Source of the DNA: an uncultured Porphyromonadaceae bacterium
GTDB taxonomy: Bacteria > Bacteroidota > Bacteroidia > Bacteroidales > Muribaculaceae
DNA length: 9,383 nucleotides
Reading direction: 5' to 3'
NCBI GenBank assembly: GCA_900546835.1
Contig: UREH01000091.1
Location: 1 to 9,383 of the forward strand
The notes under the pieces were generated by a model that was not told the DNA's origin, did no database searches, and was given only the letters and a program-made list of their open reading frames with translations. Shown here one piece after another: positions 1 to 5,393 of this stretch (position 1 is its first letter; the number at the start of each line of letters is the position of its first letter). The translations under genes were made by a program, and so were the position numbers.

Positions 1-1359
1 GTGCGCCGCAATCTCGAACTGCGTCCCCGCATGACCATGGAGGTGCGCCGCTATCTCGATTCGAAGGGTTTCCTTGAAATCGAGACTCCGATGCTTGTCG
101 GCTCTACTCCGGAGGGAGCCCGCGACTTCGTGGTTCCCTCGCGTATGAATCCCGGTTGCTTCTATGCTCTGCCACAGTCGCCTCAGACTCTCAAGCAGTT
201 GCTGATGGTGTCGGGTATGGACCGCTATTTCCAGATTGTGAAATGCTTCCGCGACGAAGACCTCCGCGCCGACCGTCAGCCGGAGTTCACCCAGATCGAC
301 TGCGAGATGAGTTTCGTGGAGCAGAACGACATCATCGAGCTTTTCGAGGGGATGGCCAAACATCTTTTCAAGGAGCTTCGCGGCGTAGAACTTACCGAAC
401 CGTTCCAGCGTATGCCCTGGGTCGACGCGATGAAATACTACGGTTCCGACAAGCCAGACCTCCGTTTCGGCATGGAGTTCGTCGAACTGATGGATATCCT
501 CAAGGGCTCAGGTTTCAGTGTGTTCGACAACGCCGCATATATTGGCGGCATCTGCGCCAAGGGGGCTGCAAACTATACCCGCAAGCAGATTGATCAGCTC
601 ACTGAGTTCGTGAAGCGTCCGCAGATCGGCGCCAAGGGGATGGTCTACGCCCGCATCGAGCCCGACGGAACAGTCAAGTCGTCGGTCGACAAATTCTACA
701 CTCAGGAAACGCTCCAGAAAATGAAGGAGGCCTTCGGCGCCGAGCAGGGCGACCTCATTCTCATTCTCAGTGGCGACGATGCCATGAAGACGCGCAAGCA
801 GCTCTGCGAACTGCGTCTCGAAATGGGCAACCGCCTTGGCCTGCGCGACAAGAACAAGTTCGCATGCCTCTGGGTAGTCGACTTCCCGATGTTCGAGTGG
901 AGCGACGAAGAGCAGCGCCTTATGGCTATGCATCATCCGTTCACTCATCCTAAGGAAGAGGATATTCCCCTGCTCGATAGCCGTCCGGAGGATGTCCGCG
1001 CCGATGCTTACGATATGGTTGTCAACGGCGTAGAGGTCGGTGGCGGCTCAATCCGTATCCACGATGCCGCGCTTCAGGCAAAGATGTTCGAGATTCTCGG
1101 TTTCACCCCCGAAAAGGCCCAGGAGCAGTTCGGCTTCCTTATGAACGCCTTCAAGTATGGCGCGCCCCCTCACGGAGGTCTCGCCTATGGTCTCGACCGC
1201 TGGGTTTCGCTCTTCGCCGGTCTCGACAGCATCCGCGACTGCATCGCTTTCCCGAAGAATAACTCCGGTCGCGACGTGATGCTCGAAGCGCCTGCCGCGC
1301 TCGACCAGAAGCAGCTCGACGAGCTCCAGCTCGCCCTCGCTCCCAAGGAAGAAAAATAA
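1..1359 (+). CDS. aspS: Aspartate--tRNA ligase (AspRS), 5'-truncated by window edge
   Basis: Class II aminoacyl-tRNA synthetase that attaches aspartate to tRNA-Asp in the cytoplasm. The visible 452 residues show motif 1 (about 16-43, with [17 protein letters not shown]), motif 2 ([18 protein letters not shown], 83-100), a stretch at about 155-275 that fits the GAD insertion of bacterial AspRS, HHPFT (311-315), the [13 protein letters not shown] segment (343-355) and motif 3 ([10 protein letters not shown], 392-401). Bacterial AspRS is usually about 580-590 residues, so roughly 130 N-terminal residues, the OB-fold anticodon-binding domain, lie outside the window. The GTG at base 1 is therefore an internal codon and not a start. 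The stop is TAA at 1357-1359. The next gene begins 6 bases later, which suggests co-transcription. No frameshift or missing catalytic motif is seen in the visible part. Confidence 0.97.
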   Translation: MRRNLELRPRMTMEVRRYLDSKGFLEIETPMLVGSTPEGARDFVVPSRMNPGCFYALPQSPQTLKQLLMVSGMDRYFQIVKCFRDEDLRADRQPEFTQIDCEMSFVEQNDIIELFEGMAKHLFKELRGVELTEPFQRMPWVDAMKYYGSDKPDLRFGMEFVELMDILKGSGFSVFDNAAYIGGICAKGAANYTRKQIDQLTEFVKRPQIGAKGMVYARIEPDGTVKSSVDKFYTQETLQKMKEAFGAEQGDLILILSGDDAMKTRKQLCELRLEMGNRLGLRDKNKFACLWVVDFPMFEWSDEEQRLMAMHHPFTHPKEEDIPLLDSRPEDVRADAYDMVVNGVEVGGGSIRIHDAALQAKMFEILGFTPEKAQEQFGFLMNAFKYGAPPHGGLAYGLDRWVSLFAGLDSIRDCIAFPKNNSGRDVMLEAPAALDQKQLDELQLALAPKEEK

Positions 1360-1365
1360 TACGAT

Positions 1366-2154
1366 ATGCCGAAGATAAAAGAAGTTATCGAGGCAATAGA
1401 ATGCGTAGCTCCCCTGCATCTGCAGGAGAGCTACGACAATTCCGGCCTGCAGGTTGGCGATGTCGGTGCCGAGGCCTCCGGAGCGCTGCTCTGCGTCGAT
1501 GCAACCGCCGATGTGATCGACGAGGCTATTGCCCGTGGCTGTAATCTCGTCATTACTCACCATCCGCTGCTGTTTCACGGAGTGAAGTGCGTGGCCGGCC
1601 GCAATCGTCCGGAGGTGGTCCTCGCCAAGGCCATTCAATCCGGCATCTGCATCTATTCTTCGCATACTGCTTTGGATGCTGCCGTAGGCGGTATCTCGCG
1701 CCGTATGGCCCGTATGCTCGGCCTCACCGACGTGAAGGTGCTCGTGCCCTCCCGCCCGGGTGCGCAGGAGGGGCTGGGCGCGGTAGGCAATCTCCCCCAG
1801 CCGATGGAGCCGATGCGATTCCTTCAGTTCGTCAAGGCGGTTTTCGGATCTGTTGCCCTCCGCTACAGCCTGCCGGTGCCCGACGTGGCCATCAGTCGCG
1901 TGGCTCTTTGCGGAGGTGCCGCCGGTGAGTTTGTGCCCGAGGCTATCGCCGCCGGTGCGCAGGTCTACCTCACAGCCGACTGCAAGCACAATCAGATGCT
2001 CGACCATGCCGACCGCATTCTGCTTGTCGATGCCGGTCATTATGAGACGGAGCAATGCGCTACGCAGATTTTTTTGGAAATTTTAACAGAAAAATTCCCT
2101 AACTTTGCAGTCGCAAAATCGCAGGCCTGCCACAACCCCGTGGCTTGTCTGTGA
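1366..2154 (+). CDS. Nif3-like dinuclear metal center protein (YbgI/DUF34 family)
   Basis: Member of the Nif3/YbgI family, ring-shaped hexameric proteins binding two metal ions per subunit. They are often annotated as GTP cyclohydrolase I type 2, but their physiological role is unsettled. The 262-residue protein has the expected metal ligands: ITHHP (H65, H66), SSHTALD (H100, D104) and GHYETE (H225, E229). The early motif YDNSGLQVGD (23-32) is also typical. Its length is close to E. coli YbgI (about 247) and leaves no room for the PII-like insertion of the roughly 365-residue forms. The ATG at 1366, 6 bases after the aspS stop, has no Shine-Dalgarno sequence. The last 30 codons are unusually AT-rich, including TTT, TTG and TTA, where a promoter for the next gene seems to be embedded. 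The ending NPVACL resembles the NPI-type C-terminus I remember from relatives, so the 3' end looks intact. Family confidence is high; function is open. Confidence 0.95.
   Translation: MPKIKEVIEAIECVAPLHLQESYDNSGLQVGDVGAEASGALLCVDATADVIDEAIARGCNLVITHHPLLFHGVKCVAGRNRPEVVLAKAIQSGICIYSSHTALDAAVGGISRRMARMLGLTDVKVLVPSRPGAQEGLGAVGNLPQPMEPMRFLQFVKAVFGSVALRYSLPVPDVAISRVALCGGAAGEFVPEAIAAGAQVYLTADCKHNQMLDHADRILLVDAGHYETEQCATQIFLEILTEKFPNFAVAKSQACHNPVACL
2073..2107 (+). promoter_or_regulatory. Probable promoter of the zinc-ribbon gene, inside the Nif3 coding sequence
   Basis: The bases TAACTTTG at 2100-2107 match the Bacteroidota -7 consensus TAnnTTTG exactly. A TTTG at 2073-2076 could serve as the -33 element, but the 23-base spacer is longer than the usual 19-21. 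Transcription would start near 2112-2116, leaving a leader of about 105 bases before the ATG at 2219. The AT-rich dip and rare codons at the end of the upstream gene coincide with this site. A nearly identical core precedes the MFS gene on the other strand. Confidence 0.6.
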
Positions 2155-2178
2155 TTGACTCCTCCGGCATCGGCCGGA
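2121..2178 (+). other. Hairpin-rich leader of the zinc-ribbon gene
   Basis: Downstream of the embedded promoter lie a 10-base palindrome, GCAGGCCTGC (2121-2130), a 5-bp hairpin pairing 2129-2133 with 2140-2144, and a 6-bp hairpin pairing 2163-2168 (TCCGGC) with 2173-2178 (GCCGGA) around an ATCG loop. The first two overlap and are alternatives. The remaining 40 bases before the ATG at 2219 become AT-rich (poly-T at 2203-2209, then ATTTAAATA), which would leave the start codon unstructured in the absence of a Shine-Dalgarno sequence. No known riboswitch is recognised. Confidence 0.35.
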
Positions 2179-2218
2179 ATATTGTCCCCACGAACATTTC
2201 AGTTTTTTTATTTAAATA

Positions 2219-2992
2219 ATGGCTACCGAAAACACCAAAACCGAAGCACTCTCGGTTGAGAGCCGCCTGAAATCGCTCTACGAGCTTCAGACAATCCTTA
2301 CCGAAATCGACCGCATCAAAACCATCCGTGGTGAGCTGCCCCTCGAAGTGAAGGACCTTGAAGACAATCTGGCCGGCCTGCACACCCGTATCGAAAACTA
2401 CAAGGCCGAAATCGCCGCCCTCAACGACAAACTCGTGAAGGAGCGCCAGAAAATCGCTGATTCGCAGAGCAAAATCGCCACCTATAAGGAGCAGCTCGAC
2501 AACGTGCGCAATAACCGCGAGTTCGACCTTCTCACCAAGGAAGTGGAGTTCCAGACCCTCGAAATCGAGCTTGGCGAGAAACACGTCAACGACTATTCAC
2601 GCCAGATCGAGAACAAGACGGCTGAAATCAAGGCGACCGAAGAGAGCATTCAGGACACCGAGCACGTGCTCGCCGAAAAGCGTGCCGAACTCGAGGAGAT
2701 TGTTTCCGAAACCCGTCAGGACGAGGAGCGCCTCCGTCAGCAGGCCAAGGAGCTCGAGCCGAAAATCGACGCCTATACGCTCAATGCCTTCAAGCGCATC
2801 CGCAAAAATGCCCGCAACGGTCTGGGTGTGGTTTACATCCAGCGCAACGCCTGCGGCGGATGCTTCAACCGTATCCCCCCGCAGAAGCAGCTCGAAATCA
2901 AGATGCACAAGAAGATTATCGTCTGCGAATACTGCGGCCGCATCCTCATTGATCCGGAAATCGCCGGCGTTGAGGCTCCCGAGAGCAAGTAA
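2219..2992 (+). CDS. Coiled-coil protein with C-terminal C4-type zinc ribbon (DUF164/zf-RING_7 family)
   Basis: A 257-residue protein of the family that includes Helicobacter HP0958/FlgZ and Chlamydia CT398/CdsZ. Residues from about 12 to 185 are charged, with the heptad-like pattern of a long antiparallel coiled coil broken near NNREFDLLTKEVEF (98-111). The C-terminal part carries a four-cysteine zinc ribbon: C212 and C215 (ACGGC) with C236 and C239 (CEYCG). No signal peptide or membrane segment is visible, so it is probably cytoplasmic. Relatives in other phyla act as chaperones or adaptors for secretion and flagellar parts, and some bind RNA; no such role can be inferred here. The ATG at 2219 follows an AT-rich stretch without a Shine-Dalgarno sequence. 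It lies 64 bases after the Nif3 gene, and I recall this pairing from other Bacteroidota. An intrinsic terminator follows at 3088. Confidence 0.93.
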   Translation: MATENTKTEALSVESRLKSLYELQTILTEIDRIKTIRGELPLEVKDLEDNLAGLHTRIENYKAEIAALNDKLVKERQKIADSQSKIATYKEQLDNVRNNREFDLLTKEVEFQTLEIELGEKHVNDYSRQIENKTAEIKATEESIQDTEHVLAEKRAELEEIVSETRQDEERLRQQAKELEPKIDAYTLNAFKRIRKNARNGLGVVYIQRNACGGCFNRIPPQKQLEIKMHKKIIVCEYCGRILIDPEIAGVEAPESK

Positions 2993-3003
2993 GTTTTGCC
3001 AGA

Positions 3004-3087
3004 CTGAAAATATAATGGTCCGGAAGGCCATTACCGGTGGCGCCAGCGCCCCGACGTTGCCCTTCCCCGACTGAATGCTGATAGGGC
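3004..3087 (+). other. Structured 3' UTR or small-RNA candidate before the terminator
   Basis: This non-coding stretch after the zinc-ribbon stop can fold into successive helices. One stem pairs AATGG (3014-3018) with CCATT (3028-3032) and CC (3020-3021) with GG (3026-3027), with a GGAA tetraloop and one bulged T. A second pairs GGCG (3039-3042) with CGCC (3047-3050). A third pairs GCCCT (3059-3063) with AGGGC (3083-3087). A weak promoter-like string, TAAGTTTTG, overlaps the stop codon at 2990-2998, one base longer than the -7 consensus. It could be the 3' UTR of the zinc-ribbon mRNA or a separate RNA of about 120 nt. No known RNA family is recognised. Confidence 0.25.
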
Positions 3088-3125
3088 GGTGGGTCAGAAT
3101 CCCGATTCTCGACCCACCTCTTTAT
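3088..3125 (+). terminator. Strong intrinsic terminator closing the + strand block
   Basis: GGTGGGTC (3088-3095) pairs with GACCCACC (3111-3118), and the helix continues as AGAAT (3096-3100) with ATTCT (3105-3109) around a CCCG loop, with one unpaired C at 3110. This gives 13 Watson-Crick pairs. It is followed by TCTTTATTCTT. On the opposite strand the stem is followed by GCCCTATCAGC, with no T-tract, so its polarity fits termination of the + strand genes rather than the converging MFS gene. Confidence 0.85.
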
Positions 3126-3161
3126 TCTTGTGTATCTTCCTATGGTATTATTCCTGCACCC

Positions 3162-3239
3162 GTTGTCTATGGTTACGATATACGTGTCGGTATCCCTACA
3201 CTCTGACGGCCAACCATTTAGTCAAAACCCGTAGACAAC
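3162..3239. repeat. Inverted repeat in the convergent intergenic gap
   Basis: GTTGTCTA at 3162-3169 is the exact reverse complement of TAGACAAC at 3232-3239. Allowing one T-G pair (3170 with 3231), the arms extend to 11 bases (3162-3172 with 3229-3239), enclosing 56 bases. The interior holds smaller possible pairings, for example TGAC (3203-3206) with GTCA (3220-3223). The gap from 3126 to 3314 otherwise shows no coding region, no TAnnTTTG box and no convincing terminator for the MFS gene; a 5-bp stem at 3243-3261 (TAGAT with ATCTA) is the best alternative and lacks a T-tract. Confidence 0.5.
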
Positions 3240-3314
3240 AAGTAGATTATAGCCTTATCTATTTGTCTTCGTCCGGTTCTATTTCGGGTGGTCTGCGCTT
3301 TACACGCCCCTGCT

Positions 3315-4667
3315 TCAGTTCTCGTTGAGGCGATGCCGCTCGAAGAATTTGCCGGTGGCGAGGATGAAGAGCAGCGCGCCGGCACCCTGCATGAACGCCA
3401 CGGTATGGAAGGCCGCTGAAAATCCGATATTTTCGGCTATCACGCCTCCGAGCAGTATGCCGATGCCCATCCCCAGGTCCCACGAAATCAGTATCGAGGA
3501 GTTGGCCGTGCCGCGCTGGTTGTGGTGCGCTACCTTGACAAACATATTCAGGAATGCAGGATACATCTGCCCGTTGCCGAGGCCTACAAGTAGTGCGGAG
3601 AGATAGAAGCTCCACTCGGTAGCAACAAATGCGAAAAGCGAATAGCCTGCCAGCGAGAGAAGTACGCCTACAGTGGCGTTGCGCGTCATTTTTCCGGCCC
3701 TGAGGCTCTTCGAGCCGAAGAGGCGCGAGGTGATCAGTCCGGCCGAGAGCAGCATGAAGAATATTCCGGTGCCGTCGGTGATGCCGAGCTGCGTCTTGCC
3801 GTAGATGGCCACATAGTTGCTCATTACTCCCCAGCAAAGACCAAAGAAGCTGATATTTACGGCAAGCAGCCACGCACGTCCAAGGAAAAAGTGGTCGAGG
3901 CTCAGCACCGGCTTGGTCTGCACTTTCTCGCGTGCCGGAAGCTTCACTTTGGTGGCGCAGTAGAATCCGCCGAACGCCAGTATCAGCGAAAGCCAGAAGA
4001 GCAGCATGAAGTTGTCGGTAGCGTGATAGATGTAGATTCCGGCGCTCGGCGCCACAGCCATGGCGATATTGTTGCTCAGTCCGTAAAAGCCTAACCCTTC
4101 GTTGCGGCGCGAGGAGGGAAGCACGTCGATGGCTACGGTGCTGTTTACCACCGTGGTGGCGCCGAAGGGGATGCCGTGTAGAGTGCGCACGATGGCGAAC
4201 ATCAGCAGAGTGCCTGCTCCGACGTAGCCGGTGAAACAGATAAAGAATGCGAAGAAACAGATGGTCAGCACCGTCTTGCGGTCGAAAGAGTCGACCACAA
4301 ATCCGCTGAATGGCCTTACAAGCAGTGTGGCTACCACATAGCCCGAGAGCACAAGGCCTATCATACTCTTGTCGGCGTTGAACTGCTTGTCGAGATACAG
4401 CGGAAGCAGGGGCGTCAGCAGATAGAATGCGAAGAATAGCAGAAAGTTGCATATCATAACCTTGATATACTCCCTGTTCCACAACTTTCGGGAAGCTTCA
4501 CCGTTCGTCTTTTGCCCATTCCCATTCAAGTTCTTGTTCCTTTCCTCGCTTCCATTCAAGTTCTCATGTCTTTCCACTTTCCCGTTCCCATACTCTTTCC
4601 CTTTTGCAGCTTCTGTGGTTTCCCCTTCCTTTATTGTAATCTCTTTACCTTCATTCTGAGCGTCCAT
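3315..4667 (-). CDS. Major facilitator superfamily (MFS) transporter
   Basis: A 450-residue inner-membrane transporter. After about 65 hydrophilic residues come hydrophobic segments consistent with 12 helices, beginning at VMICNFLLFFAFYLL (70-84) and ending with the helix near 423-438. The loop after helix 2 carries an MFS motif A-like GFVVDSFDRKTVL (122-134). RTLHGIPFGATTV (161-173) and a later proline- and glycine-containing helix (about 196-212) resemble AraJ-like exporters, so it may export small molecules or drugs. No substrate can be assigned. The start at 4667 is supported by a -7 promoter box only 26 bases upstream and by the absence of any other Met before residue 71. Odd features are the N-terminal extension, which relatives I remember lack, and a NLNG repeat in it (residues 36-39 and 46-49) encoded by a DNA direct repeat. 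The gene is alone, converging on the zinc-ribbon gene. Confidence 0.92.
   Translation of the reverse strand: MDAQNEGKEITIKEGETTEAAKGKEYGNGKVERHENLNGSEERNKNLNGNGQKTNGEASRKLWNREYIKVMICNFLLFFAFYLLTPLLPLYLDKQFNADKSMIGLVLSGYVVATLLVRPFSGFVVDSFDRKTVLTICFFAFFICFTGYVGAGTLLMFAIVRTLHGIPFGATTVVNSTVAIDVLPSSRRNEGLGFYGLSNNIAMAVAPSAGIYIYHATDNFMLLFWLSLILAFGGFYCATKVKLPAREKVQTKPVLSLDHFFLGRAWLLAVNISFFGLCWGVMSNYVAIYGKTQLGITDGTGIFFMLLSAGLITSRLFGSKSLRAGKMTRNATVGVLLSLAGYSLFAFVATEWSFYLSALLVGLGNGQMYPAFLNMFVKVAHHNQRGTANSSILISWDLGMGIGILLGGVIAENIGFSAAFHTVAFMQGAGALLFILATGKFFERHRLNEN
4522..4564 (-). repeat. 30-base-period direct repeat in the MFS N-terminal extension
   Basis: On the + strand CCATTCAAGTTCT occurs at 4522-4534 and again at 4552-4564, exactly 30 bases (10 codons) apart, giving NLNG twice in the protein. 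The surrounding 4500-4660 is strongly pyrimidine-rich on the + strand, so purine-rich in the mRNA, and reads as Glu-, Lys-, Asn- and Gly-rich low-complexity protein. This composition differs from the membrane-spanning part of the gene. Confidence 0.7.
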
Positions 4668-4676
4668 AATCTACAC

Positions 4677-4752
4677 TGCGTTTTATCGACTGCAAAATTA
4701 CGCATTTCTTTCGGACTATCTCCATTCCAAATTATAAATGCTATAAAACGCA
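4677..4752. repeat. 10-bp perfect inverted repeat bracketing the MFS promoter
   Basis: TGCGTTTTAT at 4677-4686 is the exact reverse complement of ATAAAACGCA at 4743-4752. The arms enclose 56 bases including the -7 box at 4693-4700, so one arm would cover the predicted transcription start and the other lies just upstream of the -33 region. This arrangement could be an operator pair, but no regulator gene is adjacent and chance is not excluded. Confidence 0.45.
4693..4700 (-). promoter_or_regulatory. -7 promoter box of the MFS gene
   Basis: Read on the - strand this is TAATTTTG, an exact TAnnTTTG match. It is followed by CAGTCGATAAAA, so the core matches the one at 2100-2113 in 13 of 14 bases (TAAYTTTGCAGTCG). 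Transcription would begin around 4684-4688, leaving a leader of about 20 bases to the ATG at 4667, which supports that start codon. No TTTG lies at the usual 19-21 base spacing; the nearest is at 4728-4731, 27 bases away. Confidence 0.65.
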
Positions 4753-4969
4753 AGAAGACAAGAATTGCCCGATAAATTATTACGGAAGAAGGAGTGTTCT
4801 AAAGGGATTGCAGGCTGATTCCACGTCGCCCTCTATCAATCTTCCAGTCATACCGGTCTTCCGCGACATCGTCACCCCTTTCTGTGGCGATGTTTGATTT
4901 CATCAAAGGAGTGTCGGTGTTCCGCATAGTTCCAGAACCATGCGCCGACCGCTTTCTGCGCTATGGGAA
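4753..4969. other. Intergenic region with three hairpins; yraN 3' UTR
   Basis: No gene is seen here. Nearest yraN, CGCATAGTT (4923-4931) faces AACCATGCG (4936-4944). On the - strand transcript this is a 9-bp stem with a single G-U pair, whereas on the + strand that pair is an A-C mismatch, so it fits a 3' UTR of the carA-carB-yraN mRNA. Next is TTTGAT (4893-4898) with ATCAAA (4902-4907), a 6-bp stem with a 3-base loop. Overlapping it by one base is a 10-bp stem, 4866-4875 with 4884-4893, containing one T-G pair on the + strand and followed there by TTTGATTT. None has a U-tract on the - strand, so a classic terminator for the operon is not evident. Confidence 0.45.
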
Positions 4970-5341
4970 TCAGCGGTAGGTGCGGAGGGGGGCGCGGAAG
5001 GCGTCCTCCATGTAGAGAAGTTCGAAGTCGTGTGGGTCGCCCGAGATGGCGGCTACATCGAAGCGCACGTTGAGGTCAACACGATGGGCGCGGAGATATA
5101 CGTTGGCCGCACGCACCATATTGCTGATTTTGCGGGCGTTGATTGCGTCTTCCGGGCGACTTCCTTTCTCGCGGCGCGTCTTTACCTCCACGAATACGAT
5201 ATCTCGCCCTTTCGACGCAATGATGTCGATTTCAAGATGGTTCATACGCCAGTTGTGTTCCACAATGGCATACCCGTTTTTCACCAGGTGGGCGATTACC
5301 TCTTCCTCTCCCCATTTACCGAGTCGATTGTGTTCAGCCAT
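4970..5341 (-). CDS. yraN: YraN family protein (UPF0102), predicted nuclease fold
   Basis: A 123-residue protein of the UPF0102/YraN family, which adopts a restriction endonuclease-like fold but has no established function. The family pattern is complete: GKWGEEEVIAHLVKNGY (8-24), HNWRMNHLEIDII (29-41) with E37 and D39, and VFVEVKTRR (49-57) with E52 and K54, the PD-(D/E)XK-like catalytic set. It ends in the typical EDAFRAPLRTY. The ATG at 5341 is chosen because the family begins a few residues before GKWGE. The reading frame stays open upstream to 5578, but that part overlaps carB out of frame and translates to low-complexity Ser/Thr/Pro sequence. The gene follows the carB stop by 52 bases and is probably the last gene of the operon. 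In proteobacteria yraN usually sits near rsmI (yraL), so a link to carbamoyl phosphate synthesis is not implied. Confidence 0.93.
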   Translation of the reverse strand: MAEHNRLGKWGEEEVIAHLVKNGYAIVEHNWRMNHLEIDIIASKGRDIVFVEVKTRREKGSRPEDAINARKISNMVRAANVYLRAHRVDLNVRFDVAAISGDPHDFELLYMEDAFRAPLRTYR

Positions 5342-5393
5342 AATTGCATGCAGATGAGTCGGAGTTGCCGAGGTGTCGGCCGGGAGCGCGGGG

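Noticed and set aside
1..3. GTG at base 1 as the start of aspS.
   Set aside because: The sequence begins just before motif 1 with the anticodon-binding domain missing, so the gene simply continues outside the window.
1048..2055. A 335-codon open frame on the - strand opposite aspS and the Nif3 gene.
   Set aside because: Same codon-register effect: it runs in register with two well-supported genes on the + strand and shows no recognisable domain.
3014..3032. SRP (4.5S) RNA, because GGTCCGGAAGG with a GGAA loop resembles its domain IV.
   Set aside because: The conserved AGCA side of the internal loop is absent and the flanks do not pair into the long SRP hairpin.
3162..3239. Invertible promoter of the Bacteroides phase-variation type.
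   Set aside because: The interior contains no TAnnTTTG on either strand, the arms are short, and no invertase gene or phase-variable surface locus is nearby.
3259..4482. A 407-codon - strand frame overlapping the MFS gene.
   Set aside because: Arg-, His- and Cys-rich translation typical of a shifted frame. The overlapping 450-residue frame has clear membrane helices and MFS motifs.
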